The notes below the pieces were generated by a model. That model ran no database searches, was not told the DNA's origin, and worked only from the letters and a program-made list of their open reading frames with translations. This document shows, one piece after another, positions 1 to 8,675 of a stretch of 51,036 bases of DNA. This stretch comes from Treponema sp. (GTDB lineage: Bacteria; Spirochaetota; Spirochaetia; Treponematales; Treponemataceae): positions 1-51,036 of the forward strand of contig JAEDCN010000016.1 in NCBI GenBank assembly GCA_016294105.1, given 5' to 3'. The first letter of the stretch is position 1; the number at the start of each line of letters is the position of its first letter. The position numbers were made by a program, and so were the translations under genes.

Positions 1-32
1 AAAGACAAATAATCTGCTCTTTAAAAGAGCAA

Positions 33-79
33 AAGCCAGATTTATGAGATTTTTTTCTCAAAAATCTGGCTTTTTTTTT
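33..79. terminator. Strong intrinsic terminator at left edge
   Basis: An inverted repeat with arms AAAGCCAGATTT and AAATCTGGCTTT is followed on the plus strand by a run of nine T. It would end a plus-strand transcript entering from the left. The minus strand also has a weaker T-rich tail, so it may serve the SGNH gene too. A separate short palindrome (GCTCTTT-A-AAAGAGC) lies at 16-30. Confidence 0.75.
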
Positions 80-87
80 CAGGCCTT

Positions 88-122
88 AAAATTTGAGACC
101 TTTTTCAGTGGCCTCAATTTTT
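88..122. terminator. Second hairpin, possible terminator
   Basis: Arms AAAATTTGAGACC and GGCCTCAATTTT pair with two mismatches around a 9-nt loop and end in a short T run on the plus strand. It lies 36 bp beyond the stop of the leftward SGNH gene and could act with the hairpin at 33-79 as a two-way barrier. Confidence 0.45.
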
Positions 123-157
123 ATAGGTCGTTTTTTCAAAGAAAAAGTTTTTATAAT

Positions 158-1111
158 TTATTTCAATAGTCCAGCGTTCTGTAAATCCGCCACTACACGG
201 GCAGTAAATGCCCTAGCACCGTACACATTCAAATGATCTCCATCAGTAAATAGCTCAAACTTGGGAGAAAAATCTGTGTCATGAGAATAATCAAAATAGG
301 GGACCCCGGGGAATTGAGCCTGCACCTCTGCAATAAAATTATAGAATGTCGTGAAAAAGTCTTCATCTTCTGCATAAATATCATTTAAGACAGTGGTAAT
401 AGGAGTGGTTACTAATACTGGCTGCAAACCATTGTCCAGACAAAACTTTATCAACTGGCAAACTTCAGCAAGATTTAACTGGTATCCTTCATCGCCTTTT
501 TCCCCTTTTCTCCAACTATCATGTTTTTTCTGACAATATTCCTGTAACTCAGCTTCAGTCATGTAGGTGGTTCGGCTGTTGAATACATCAATATCTTCAG
601 GAGGAATATCATCGAAACATTTTTTAATATTTTTTCCTGCACTCAAAAAGGGGATGGAGGCATATCGTATTGAATCTAAAAGATCCCACGTATCGAAATA
701 CTTTTTTTTAAGGAATCGATAATACCGAGGGCGCAGTTCGTCATAATTTTCCGCCCGACCTGTAATAGCAAAATAAGAGATTGGTAAAAGCACCACTGCA
801 TTCGGTGCAAAGGAATCGATATATTGTTGTAAAAGAGCATAATCCCAAAAATATCGTTGACTATTTACAGCAAAATTAAAAGTTCTATACTGAGAAAAAT
901 CATCATAAAAAAAGCCATATTCCCCATGGCTAGAACCCAAATTTGCCAGTTGAATATCATCAGGCACAAAGTTGAATTTCCACACATTATTTTCTGCTTT
1001 CCAATGATTTGTCGATATATAACGCGCATTTATCATAAACATAATTATCATAAACATAAAAACTACAACTGGCAAAATAAGAAGCAATAATTTAAGTGCT
1101 AACTTTTTCAT
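158..1111 (-). CDS. SGNH-fold hydrolase/acyltransferase partner (AlgJ/AlgX/DltD-like)
   Basis: 317-residue protein with an N-terminal membrane anchor (about 5-27) followed by an exported domain. A block-I-like motif NLGSSHG lies at 57-63 and a block-V DGDH at 290-293, which fits the Ser and Asp-x-x-His residues of SGNH/GDSL enzymes. It starts at ATG with AGGGG upstream and begins 19 bp after the stop of the MBOAT gene, so the two are almost certainly co-transcribed. In known systems (AlgI with AlgJ/AlgX, PatA with PatB, DltB with DltD) the MBOAT protein moves an acyl group across the membrane and an SGNH protein places it on an extracytoplasmic polymer. The target here is unknown. The SGNH class is fairly secure from the motifs; the role in O-acylation is inferred from the neighbour. 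Confidence 0.8.
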   Translation of the reverse strand: MKKLALKLLLLILPVVVFMFMIIMFMINARYISTNHWKAENNVWKFNFVPDDIQLANLGSSHGEYGFFYDDFSQYRTFNFAVNSQRYFWDYALLQQYIDSFAPNAVVLLPISYFAITGRAENYDELRPRYYRFLKKKYFDTWDLLDSIRYASIPFLSAGKNIKKCFDDIPPEDIDVFNSRTTYMTEAELQEYCQKKHDSWRKGEKGDEGYQLNLAEVCQLIKFCLDNGLQPVLVTTPITTVLNDIYAEDEDFFTTFYNFIAEVQAQFPGVPYFDYSHDTDFSPKFELFTDGDHLNVYGARAFTARVVADLQNAGLLK

Positions 1112-1130
1112 AAGAATACACCCCTATCTG

Positions 1131-2669
1131 TTAGAATTGAAAATAAATGAACTCACTGGAAGGAAGACCAAAGGAGAAAAAGTAAAACATTACTAAAGCC
1201 CATCCCCAATAACAAGCCCAACGAACAACAACACCTTGTGATTTCATGCCTTCAGGATATTTTTGTCCAAACCAGTCAGCAAAAAACAGGATACTAATAC
1301 AAAGCATTGCAAATACCGTTTTATATGCACCGAAATCAGTAGAAATCGTTCCCAAACCAAACAAGCCTCTTGTTACGGCTTTTAACCCTTCATTTTGTAA
1401 TACATCAAAAGCAAGTAGCATCTCACTGGGTACTGCACTAAATTTATTCCAAATAGTTGCCACATCAGACATCGTATTTACACGAAATAACATCCACGTC
1501 AGTATTACTAGGATAAAAGTTACAAGCATTTGAAAAGCCTTCCAAATAGAACGCACACCAGCTTCTGTCTCTAGTTTCATAGAAAGTCGTAATTTTTTTC
1601 GTAAACTGGCAGTATTTATCGAGATGATTTGAAGCAAACCGTGGGCAAATCCCCAAGCTACAAAATGCCAAGCAGCACCATGCCACAATCCACTTACCAC
1701 AAAGGTAATCATCAAGTTAAAGCTACGACGAACTTTTCCACAACGATTACCTCCAAGAGGAATATACAGATAATCCTTAAACCAAGTAGACAATGAAATA
1801 TGCCATCTTCGCCAGAACTCTACAATGGAGCTAGCTGTATAGGGACGGTCAAAATTTTTCATGAGATGAAAGCCGAGAATTTTTGCCACACCAATGGCCA
1901 TGTCTGAATATCCAGAAAAGTCACACCAAATCTGGAAGGCAAAAAAGAAGGTGGCAAGTAACAGAGCTAAGCCAGTGGCTTCGTTCACTGCACCATAAAT
2001 GGAATTTACGTATAGGGCGACCTGATCAGCTATTACAATTTTTTTGAAAAGTCCCCAAGCAAACAAGCGCATTCCAGAAGTAACACGGTCGTAATCAAAT
2101 CTATAATTTGTCTTAAACTGTGGTAATAAATTGCGACTCCGCTCAATGGGACCTGCAACTAATTGAGGAAAGAAGGTAACAAACAAGGCATAGGTTATAA
2201 AATTCCGTTCTGCAGGAATATCACCCCGATACACATCTATCATGTAACCAAGAGCTTGGAAGGTATAAAATGAGATGCCCACAGGGAGCAGGATAGAAAA
2301 ATGAGGTAAAATATTTTTTTTATGCTGCTTGCTAAAAATCTGAGCAAACCAATCAACAGAATCACAAAAGAAATTGTAATATTTAAAGAAAAACAAGATC
2401 ATGAGGTTTACAAATATCACCAATGCCACCACAATACGCTTTTGTTTGACTGTCTTGTTTTCCAGTGCCAAGCCACCCCACCAGGTTGCCAACACAGAAA
2501 ACACAATGAGGCAAAGATACAGGGGATTCCAACAGGCATAAAAATATAAACTTGCAGCAAGAAGCAAAACTTGATTTGCCATATTTTTTTTAACAAAATA
2601 GGTACAAACAAAATAAAGTATGGCAACTATAGGAAAAAAGATAAAAAAAGACAGAGAATTGAATAACAT
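1131..2669 (-). CDS. MBOAT family membrane-bound O-acyltransferase (AlgI-like)
   Basis: 512-residue polytopic membrane protein. Characteristic MBOAT segments are FWRRWHISLSTWF (about 285-297), the DYLYIPLGGNR loop (about 299-309) and SGLWHG (about 326-331), whose His330 matches the invariant catalytic histidine. An upstream in-frame ATG would add 20 residues, but the ATG at 2669 has AGGAG seven bases before it and gives the standard MLFNSLSFFIFF start, so it was chosen. It heads a two-gene unit with the SGNH gene. The pair probably acetylates or acylates a surface glycan. A plausible promoter is TTCCAT-N17-TATTAT just upstream, but this is weak. Confidence 0.9.
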   Translation of the reverse strand: MLFNSLSFFIFFPIVAILYFVCTYFVKKNMANQVLLLAASLYFYACWNPLYLCLIVFSVLATWWGGLALENKTVKQKRIVVALVIFVNLMILFFFKYYNFFCDSVDWFAQIFSKQHKKNILPHFSILLPVGISFYTFQALGYMIDVYRGDIPAERNFITYALFVTFFPQLVAGPIERSRNLLPQFKTNYRFDYDRVTSGMRLFAWGLFKKIVIADQVALYVNSIYGAVNEATGLALLLATFFFAFQIWCDFSGYSDMAIGVAKILGFHLMKNFDRPYTASSIVEFWRRWHISLSTWFKDYLYIPLGGNRCGKVRRSFNLMITFVVSGLWHGAAWHFVAWGFAHGLLQIISINTASLRKKLRLSMKLETEAGVRSIWKAFQMLVTFILVILTWMLFRVNTMSDVATIWNKFSAVPSEMLLAFDVLQNEGLKAVTRGLFGLGTISTDFGAYKTVFAMLCISILFFADWFGQKYPEGMKSQGVVVRWACYWGWALVMFYFFSFGLPSSEFIYFQF

Positions 2670-2827
2670 TTTTGCTCCTGAAAATAAAACACCGTCGATT
2701 AGATAGACTTTTCTGCCTAATAATACCATACTACAAGAACAAATGGAAGTATTTATATAGTTTTTTGATATATATTACCTTTTATGTGAAGGTTTAATAG
2801 AAATGAAGATTAGGTCATTGTACCAGT

Positions 2828-3151
2828 ATGACTGTTGAAGAATTAAATCAAATCTATAGGGAAAATTTAAAGGCTTTAAGAAGTCAAGCGGGACTCAGCC
2901 AAGCCGCTTTATCAGAGGCAGCTGCAATTACTGACAAATTTTATAATGATATTGAGACAGGAAGAAAATGGGGATCTTTTGAAACTATGGTAGCTCTAGC
3001 AAATGCCTTAGGAGTTGACCCCTACGAACTGCTTTCTCCAAAGATGAAATCAGGAAATTACGATATAAAACGCACGAAGCAACTGCTCAACAGACTTCGT
3101 ATTCATTTATGTGATTTAATCGATACCATGGACAGCTACTTAACACAATAA
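2828..3151 (+). CDS. Small XRE-family helix-turn-helix regulator
   Basis: 107-residue protein. Residues about 12-66 form a Cro/CI-type HTH: LKALRSQAGLSQAALSEAA, then an ITDKFYNDIETGRKWGSFET recognition segment and ALANALGVDPYELL. A basic helical tail (about 75-107) may serve dimerisation. It lies alone between two leftward genes, divergent from the MBOAT gene and convergent with the MATE gene (8-bp gap). No good Shine-Dalgarno precedes the ATG. The target is unknown; the MBOAT-SGNH pair across the 158-bp divergent region is the obvious candidate. Confidence 0.8.
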   Translation: MTVEELNQIYRENLKALRSQAGLSQAALSEAAAITDKFYNDIETGRKWGSFETMVALANALGVDPYELLSPKMKSGNYDIKRTKQLLNRLRIHLCDLIDTMDSYLTQ

Positions 3152-3158
3152 CCTTCCC

Positions 3159-4514
3159 CTACTCTAGCCCTTTTCTCCAGCGGCCAAACTTGTAATACAC
3201 AAAGAACATGATTGAAGTAACTACCCAGGTAACAGGATAGCTCATTAAAACCGTATTTATGTAGGGATACCGCGGTGCTACAAAAAATAGCCACACTACC
3301 CGTAGCAAGCAGATTCCACCAAGGGTCATTACCATGGGGATGAAGGAGTCTCCTGTTCCACGAATGGCTCCAGAAAGGATTTCAATAGAAATATAGGTAA
3401 TGTAGGTGGGCACAAGGAAGTAAAGCATTTCCAAGCCAATGCGGATAACCTCTGGGTCGGTGGTAAAAAGAAGATAGAGCCGGTGGGAGGTGAGCATTAA
3501 AAAGATACACATGGCAATGGTGGAGGCTCCAGTCATGGCAAGACAAATCCAAGTTCCTTGAAATACTCGCTTATATTGCTTTGCCCCATAATTCTGTCCT
3601 GAAAATATCGTAATGGCCACACCAAAGGCACCAATAATCATCCAGTAAAAGCTATCTAGCCTGCTGTAGGCAGAAAAGGCTGCAATGGTGTCCGTTCCAA
3701 ACTCATTGATTTTTGATTGAATGATCAAATTCGACAGAGAATACATTACTGCCTGAAAACCAGCTGGTAAACCGATTTTTATAGTCACCTTCAGCAGGGC
3801 TGCATCAAGATATTTCCATGGAAGAACGAACAATTGCTTTGGCAGAACACCAAAAAGCGTAGCCTGCCGATGAAAGCCCCGCAGCACAAAAATCATAGCT
3901 ACTACCTGAGACAAAACCGTAGCAATGGCAGCCCCAGCTACACCCCACCCTAGCACATTTATGGCTATTAAATCAAAGACAATATTGGTAAGACAGGCTG
4001 CTATCAAAAAGTACAAGGGGCGGCGGGTATCTCCCACGGCACGGAAAATTCCAGAGCCAATGTTGTACAAAAGAGAGGGAATCATACCGGCGTAATACCA
4101 GCAAATATATTCCATTGACACGCCCATCAGTTCATCAGGGGTGCCGATGATGTGCAGCATACATTCTGCAGAAAGGATGCCTGCCACCATCAGCACAAAG
4201 CCACCAATAATGGCAAGGCTTATGGCAGTGGCAATGGCTTTCTTCATTTTGAGGCCATCGCCAGCACCAAAAAACTGGGACACAATTACGGTGGCACCAG
4301 AGGAAATTCCCACAAAGAATCCCACCAGCAAATTCACAATAAGGGCTGCTCCACCACCCACTGCCGCCAAGGCTTCTTTTCCCAGAAAATGCCCCACAAT
4401 AATAGAGTCCACAGTGGTATATAATTGTTGAAAAAAGGTTCCGAGCAGAATGGGATAAAAAAGACGAAGGAGCTGCCGCCAAATGGGGCCTTGGGTAGTA
4501 GAGGTATCGTTCAC
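3159..4514 (-). CDS. MATE family efflux transporter
   Basis: 451-residue, twelve-helix membrane protein with two related halves, typical of Na+ or H+ coupled multidrug/toxic compound extrusion pumps. The opening GPIWRQLLRLFYPILLGTFFQQLYTTVDSIIVG and the later IGLPAGFQAVMYSLSNLIIQ are classic for the DinF/NorM-like branch. The start codon is GTG, only seven bases after a clear -10 box and with no Shine-Dalgarno, so the transcript appears leaderless. Transcribed alone. The substrate cannot be read from the sequence. Confidence 0.92.
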   Translation of the reverse strand: MNDTSTTQGPIWRQLLRLFYPILLGTFFQQLYTTVDSIIVGHFLGKEALAAVGGGAALIVNLLVGFFVGISSGATVIVSQFFGAGDGLKMKKAIATAISLAIIGGFVLMVAGILSAECMLHIIGTPDELMGVSMEYICWYYAGMIPSLLYNIGSGIFRAVGDTRRPLYFLIAACLTNIVFDLIAINVLGWGVAGAAIATVLSQVVAMIFVLRGFHRQATLFGVLPKQLFVLPWKYLDAALLKVTIKIGLPAGFQAVMYSLSNLIIQSKINEFGTDTIAAFSAYSRLDSFYWMIIGAFGVAITIFSGQNYGAKQYKRVFQGTWICLAMTGASTIAMCIFLMLTSHRLYLLFTTDPEVIRIGLEMLYFLVPTYITYISIEILSGAIRGTGDSFIPMVMTLGGICLLRVVWLFFVAPRYPYINTVLMSYPVTWVVTSIMFFVYYKFGRWRKGLE

Positions 4515-4521
4515 AAGGGGC

Positions 4522-4549
4522 AGTATAGCATAGTATACAGAAGTGTCAA
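4522..4549 (-). promoter_or_regulatory. Sigma-70 promoter of the MATE gene
   Basis: On the minus strand TTGACA is followed by 16 bases and then TATACT. The GTG start lies seven bases after the -10 box, where transcription would begin, so the mRNA would have no leader. Confidence 0.7.
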
Positions 4550-4644
4550 GTTTTAATTTTACTCAAGAAAGGCTTTGTCAAAGAAGACCTATTTTTTTGA
4601 TTATTGTAACAGTCAAGTCTCCTGTACAACAGAGAAAATAGAGA

Positions 4645-4691
4645 TGAAAAAATAAGGACTATTGGAAGATTTGTTATTTCTCCCAATAGTC
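4645..4691 (-). terminator. Terminator of the six-gene envelope operon
   Basis: Minus-strand hairpin with arms GACTATTGG and CCAATAGTC and a 17-nt interior, followed by CTTATTTTTTC. It lies just past the stop of the CsgG-like gene and closes the operon that starts near 10150. Confidence 0.7.
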
Positions 4692-4701
4692 GCTTCAAAC
4701 C

Positions 4702-6210
4702 TTATTGCTCCGCCATCAGGGCCTCCCATTCCTCCATGGTATAGAGGGTGAGCTTGCAGGTTCGTTTTTCGCTACTATTTGTCCCCTTAATTTTAAGGAT
4801 CCGAGCAGTGGGCAACACCGTATTCTCGCTCATGTCTTGAATTTTAATATTTTTAAACACAACACCTGTTCGAGAAAAATTTTTGCTATTTACGAGATAT
4901 TCGGCATCATCAAAATACTTCTTCTGACTTCTTATCACATAGTCTGCTGGATTAGAAGAAGAAAAAAGTCTCAAGTCAAACCTATGTAAATTCCGTGAGT
5001 AGCAACTGACATAATACTGCCAATCGTAGCTGGTGTCATCATTAAGCTGGTTACCATCAGCGTCAAACAGCCCGACAGTTATATCGAAGCTCCAGTTATC
5101 TATCACCCCCCCTTGTGCCCATACCTTGTTATCTGGCTCTCTCTTAACCTTGTACCACTCCTCCATCACCTTCTTGGCAACGATTACCGCCTGCCGGTTT
5201 GGAAACACCTTCATCACAAGAGGAACTTCATAAGAAATGCTATTCATGGAAACATCGGTTTCTTTCACAACGAGGGGATCATGATACACTCCAATCCACA
5301 GGTTCTCGTCCAGATATGTCTGCAGATCTTCCAGAATTTTCTTCCACTTGGCCTGCTGCGTCTGGTAGTACTGCTGCCGCTGGCGGACGGTGAGGTTCTC
5401 CGGGGTAGCGGACAGCATCCGGGTGGTGCTGTCCTGAGCCTCCTGCTGGAAGGCTCCTTCCACCTGGTTGTAGTACAGCACAGCCTGGATGTAGTCCTCC
5501 GCAGCCTGGGCCTGAGCTCCCTTTGCCAGCATAGTGATGGAGGTGGACTCCAGGTCATTCTTCTTCTGCAGGGCGGCCAGCTCCGCCTCCGACAACTGAA
5601 TGCCGAGACCGCCGAACAGCTCCTGCACAATCTGTCGGACGGCCACCCCGGACTCCATGTCCCCAAGGGAATGGCGGCCGGTGCTGGCGGCCCGAATCTC
5701 GTTGGTGGCCGTCTCGTTCACCCGGAAGTTGCACTCGTAGGCCGTGGAGAGCCGCCGGATGCTCCCCACCACCACATACTGGGCATTGGTCATCTGGCCA
5801 ATCTCCACGGCGTTCTCCTCGGAATACAGGCCGGACTCGGAAAGCTCCTGCTGGGCAATCATCAAATCCTCGTTCTTGCGGTCCAGCACCGTCATGTCCG
5901 TGTGGCGGGCCAGCAGGCTGGTGATGTTGTCCTGAAAGGACTGCTGCATCCATTCCTCGCCGCCATTCAGTTCCGGCGGAAGCACCGCCACCGTCAGCCC
6001 GGCTCCCTTGTACAGGTCCTCCACCGCAGCCTCCCGTGTCCGGGATGAGCTCTCGCCGCCCCTGGTGGTGGCCACCAGCCCATCATCTGCACCTGCGTCC
6101 AGCGCCGTCTGCTCCTGCTGGCTGGACTCCACCGTTTCCCCGGTGGAAATGCAGCTGAACAACAACAAGGCCAGCAGACACGCCACTCCTGTCCTGCAAA
6201 CTCTTCTCAT
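4702..6210 (-). CDS. CsgG/LpoB-like (TolB-N-type) outer-membrane lipoprotein
   Basis: 502-residue predicted lipoprotein; Cys20 in LLFSC is the likely lipidation site. Residues about 70-220 resemble the CsgG/TolB-N fold: TVAVLPPE, MTVLDRKN (about 106-113), an LSESGLYSEENAVEIGQ stretch and AQYVVVGSI (about 143-151). The C-terminal half (about 290-502) is unassigned. The ATG at 6210 was chosen over one four codons upstream because that upstream ATG overlaps the GGAGG that serves it. Last gene of the operon. The N-terminal half is very GC-rich, whereas DNA below about 5300 is AT-richer, a sharp change inside one gene. Relatives act in curli secretion (CsgG), activation of cell-wall synthases (LpoB) and flagellar outer rings (FlgO); which applies is not known. 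Confidence 0.75.
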   Translation of the reverse strand: MRRVCRTGVACLLALLLFSCISTGETVESSQQEQTALDAGADDGLVATTRGGESSSRTREAAVEDLYKGAGLTVAVLPPELNGGEEWMQQSFQDNITSLLARHTDMTVLDRKNEDLMIAQQELSESGLYSEENAVEIGQMTNAQYVVVGSIRRLSTAYECNFRVNETATNEIRAASTGRHSLGDMESGVAVRQIVQELFGGLGIQLSEAELAALQKKNDLESTSITMLAKGAQAQAAEDYIQAVLYYNQVEGAFQQEAQDSTTRMLSATPENLTVRQRQQYYQTQQAKWKKILEDLQTYLDENLWIGVYHDPLVVKETDVSMNSISYEVPLVMKVFPNRQAVIVAKKVMEEWYKVKREPDNKVWAQGGVIDNWSFDITVGLFDADGNQLNDDTSYDWQYYVSCYSRNLHRFDLRLFSSSNPADYVIRSQKKYFDDAEYLVNSKNFSRTGVVFKNIKIQDMSENTVLPTARILKIKGTNSSEKRTCKLTLYTMEEWEALMAEQ

Positions 6211-6242
6211 CGCATCCTCCATAAATCATTGAAAGTGAAGGC

Positions 6243-6288
6243 AGGCTGGTTTGCGACGGCTCTCCCGTAGCGGGAATGCCTCCAGCCT
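6243..6288 (-). other. Intercistronic stem-loop
   Basis: Arms AGGCTGG and CCAGCCT enclose an inner CCCG-CTA-CGGG hairpin in the 113-bp gap between two operon genes. There is no T run, so it is not a typical terminator; it may be an mRNA processing or stability element. Confidence 0.5.
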
Positions 6289-6323
6289 ATCCATAAAGGC
6301 AAATGCCCCTCCTGCCGCCAATC

Positions 6324-7349
6324 CTAGCCGAACAGGATTGCCGCCGCCAGTGCCTCCGCCTCAACCCATTCCTGGTCGGCCGCTGTCACTGTGGCTGCAT
6401 TGGCATACACCGGGTTTCCGGAAAGGTACGCCGTTTTGGTGGCATCGGCCTGGGTCTGCACCTGCTCTGTCCGGGCATCCGCCACAATCTGGGTGCGCTC
6501 GGTCTCGCCCTCCTGCATGATCTTTGCCAGCTCCTGATCCGCCGCCGCCTTCTGCTGTGCGGGGGCAAGCTCCGCCTGCACGTCGGCCATCCGCTTGGCA
6601 GTCTCAGCCTTCTGCAGTGCCTCCTGCTGGCTCAGCACCGTAGGGAAGCGGGCGTCATCCATCATCTGACCCACCAAGTCCTTCACAAAGTCCTGCTCCG
6701 GCGTCAGCTCGTCGGGAACGCCATTCAAGACCTCCTTCACATACTTTGCCGTGGTCTGGGCCCACGTGTTGGGGTCAATCTCGTAGATCTGGTAGACGAT
6801 GTAGCGGGAGGACTTGTTTCCTGTCAGGGGATCCACCTCAATCACCTGCTGCCAGTAGTCCACCACCTTCGCATGGCCGGTAATCTCCGCATTGGACTGG
6901 GTTTTCGTCACCTCCTCTATGGCCTGGCGGGTGGCATCCCCAATGTTCCCTGCCCGTGCCTGCTCCGCCGCAAAGACATTGATGGACTGCTGCAGCTCCC
7001 TGGCCACATTCCGAGCATAGGCCATGTCCGCCCGCATGGTGGCAGCCCGCACATCGGCTCCCGTTCCCGTGGACCGCTTGAACACGCTGTTTTCAGGCTT
7101 GCTGTAGGCCTGGATAAAGGCGGAAAAGTCGCCCCGGTTGGCAGGGGCCAGCCAGGCAGGGGTAGCCTCCGCTCCCAGCGTGCGTCCGTCCCAGTCCACC
7201 ACCGTGGTCTCCTTGCCCAGAATGCTGTAGCCCGACGAGGGGTCTGGCTTTCCAGACTCAACACTGCCAGTGGAGACACAGCCCCACAGCACCGCCATTC
7301 CCACAAGCGCCACCCCAAAGAAGGTGGCCTTCTTCAATAAAATTGTCAT
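6324..7349 (-). CDS. LPP20-like lipoprotein
   Basis: 341-residue predicted lipoprotein with a hydrophobic leader and Cys24 in LWGC. The region about 100-215 (ARNVARELQQSINVFAAEQ, then ITGHAKVVDYWQQVIEVDP and SSRYIVYQIYEIDP) resembles the LPP20/FlgP fold, in which an N-terminal helix precedes a small beta sheet. The last third (about 235-320) is Ala/Gln/Glu-rich and probably helical. The ATG at 7349 has GGAGG seven bases upstream. It sits between two other envelope genes of the operon. LPP20 proteins are surface lipoproteins or flagellar-ring parts (FlgP); a structural role here is an inference. GC-rich throughout, unlike the flanking chromosome. Confidence 0.7.
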   Translation of the reverse strand: MTILLKKATFFGVALVGMAVLWGCVSTGSVESGKPDPSSGYSILGKETTVVDWDGRTLGAEATPAWLAPANRGDFSAFIQAYSKPENSVFKRSTGTGADVRAATMRADMAYARNVARELQQSINVFAAEQARAGNIGDATRQAIEEVTKTQSNAEITGHAKVVDYWQQVIEVDPLTGNKSSRYIVYQIYEIDPNTWAQTTAKYVKEVLNGVPDELTPEQDFVKDLVGQMMDDARFPTVLSQQEALQKAETAKRMADVQAELAPAQQKAAADQELAKIMQEGETERTQIVADARTEQVQTQADATKTAYLSGNPVYANAATVTAADQEWVEAEALAAAILFG

Positions 7350-7380
7350 GATTTCCTCCAAAATATATAGCTTTTCCTAG

Positions 7381-7409
7381 GAGCTAGCTGTTCCTGGAAC
7401 AAGCTGCTC
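7381..7409 (-). other. Intercistronic stem-loop
   Basis: GAGCTAGCTGTTCC and GGAACAAGCTGCTC pair with two mismatches around a 1-nt nominal loop in the gap between two operon genes. No T run follows. It is the second such element in this operon. Confidence 0.5.
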
Positions 7410-7443
7410 CCGAAAAATGCGACCCAAAAACTCCTTCTGAGCC

Positions 7444-8409
7444 TTAATCCGCCAGGAAGGATTTTTTCACTTCCTCGGCCATGGCCTTGTAGGCCCGCTG
7501 ACGGGCCACATCGGGATTCCGGGCGCCCACACGCCGCACCGAAATACTCTGGGTGTAGACAGAACGCCGCCCGTCGTCTATGGAGATGCGAACCTCCGGC
7601 ATATAGAAGGTTCCTCCCGTCAGCTGCTGCACGTTTTCCTCCACCGTCACGTCACAGCGATACACAGCCGCAGCCTCCCCTTCCGCCACCGCAAGCCCCA
7701 GCTCCTCCAGTCGCCCGGAGACAGCCCCCCGGACAAGGCCGCCGGAGTCCTGTCCGCACACCACCGAGACACTGCACCGTGCCGCTGTCTGTCGGATCTG
7801 AGACTCCAGCTCTGCCAAGCCTTCCAGAGAGGAGGCAAGGACTGCCGCACCCGCAGGATACAGGGCGGCGGCAAAAGCCTGCATTGCGGAAAGATTGTTG
7901 TGGTGGGCAAAGTCCAAGGCACGGGAATAGGAAAGAAGCTGGGAGAAGTCATCATCCGCCGCCCCACCGCTGCGGCAAAGGCTGGCGAAGGTCTCCACCA
8001 ACGGCTCGAACTTCTGGCGGTAAATTTCCCATGCCTCCCCACGGTGCATGTAGGCCACGCATTCCCAGAGCTTCTGTCCCTCCAGATAATACGGCTCCCC
8101 ATACCGCACGGAAAAAAGCTCCGTCTGGGTGGAGACATGGGTCTCCTGCCTCATGAGGCTGGAGCTTTTGTTGTCCGCCACCTCCACCAATTCTCTGGTC
8201 TCCGTGGCAACCTTCGCCGTAAAGAAAGCCGCCACCTCCCCCAAGGCAGCTTGCCGGGCCGCCGCCGGGCTCTCCCCGTACCCCTTCCCGGCAATGTAGT
8301 CAGGATGGTTCAAGAACTGGAGCCCCCGCTCCTGCCCCTGCAACGGGAAACAGAGAAAGAACCAAAGAACAGCGGAAAGAAGAAACCTACTCTCCTTGCT
8401 AGAAATCAT
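7444..8409 (-). CDS. Exported LPP20/FlgT-N-like protein
   Basis: 321-residue protein with a hydrophobic N-terminus (about 9-25) that looks like a secretion signal. Residues about 36-110 (YIAGKGYGESPAAARQAALGEVAAFFTAKV, then ELFSVRYGEPYYLEGQKLWECVAYM) match the 'alanine-rich helix then beta strands' pattern of LPP20 and FlgT N-terminal domains. The C-terminal part (about 205-321) ends in a segment ARQRAYKAMAEEVKKSFLAD. The start is taken as the ATG at 8409 because it forms an ATGA overlap with the stop of the TM2 gene; an ATG 21 bases earlier is possible. Strongly GC-rich: one 60-base line counted by hand (7681-7740) is 44/60 G or C. Function unknown beyond an envelope location. Confidence 0.65.
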   Translation of the reverse strand: MISSKESRFLLSAVLWFFLCFPLQGQERGLQFLNHPDYIAGKGYGESPAAARQAALGEVAAFFTAKVATETRELVEVADNKSSSLMRQETHVSTQTELFSVRYGEPYYLEGQKLWECVAYMHRGEAWEIYRQKFEPLVETFASLCRSGGAADDDFSQLLSYSRALDFAHHNNLSAMQAFAAALYPAGAAVLASSLEGLAELESQIRQTAARCSVSVVCGQDSGGLVRGAVSGRLEELGLAVAEGEAAAVYRCDVTVEENVQQLTGGTFYMPEVRISIDDGRRSVYTQSISVRRVGARNPDVARQRAYKAMAEEVKKSFLAD

Positions 8410-8660
8410 TGCAAGGGAAGTCCATCGCAATCAGTGAATTTATCCGTAAACAACATTGTGAATAAATCATATAATCCCCAAATTACACCGACAGACCCGG
8501 CGGAAAGAAAAGAAACAAGAAGTAGCAGACCCCCTGATTTGATTTTTCCAACATAGAACCTATGCAAACCAAAAGCTCCAAAGCATCCTACCAGGTTCAA
8601 CAAAATCGCTGTTGATTTCTTTTTAGTTGAAATGGTCTCTGCCATATCCTCAATACGCAT
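8406..8660 (-). CDS. TM2 domain membrane protein
   Basis: 84-residue protein with two hydrophobic helices. The motif GCFGAFGLHRFYVGK followed by GGLLLL and a second helix ending GLYDLFTM is the TM2 signature (short turn, conserved His-Arg-Phe-Tyr). GGAGG lies seven bases before the ATG. It overlaps the next operon gene by four bases and follows the TerB/PH-like gene by 15 bp. TM2 proteins are small inner-membrane proteins of unclear function; in this operon it may anchor a cytoplasmic partner near envelope lipoproteins. Confidence 0.85.
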   Translation of the reverse strand: MRIEDMAETISTKKKSTAILLNLVGCFGAFGLHRFYVGKIKSGGLLLLVSFLSAGSVGVIWGLYDLFTMLFTDKFTDCDGLPLQ

Positions 8661-8675
8661 ATTACACCTCCAAAA

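Noticed and set aside
5113..7340. Long plus-strand open frames (311 and 345 codons) opposite the lipoprotein genes
   Set aside because: They mirror GC-rich coding DNA on the other strand, lack ribosome sites and read as low-complexity His/Leu/Arg-rich protein without family features.
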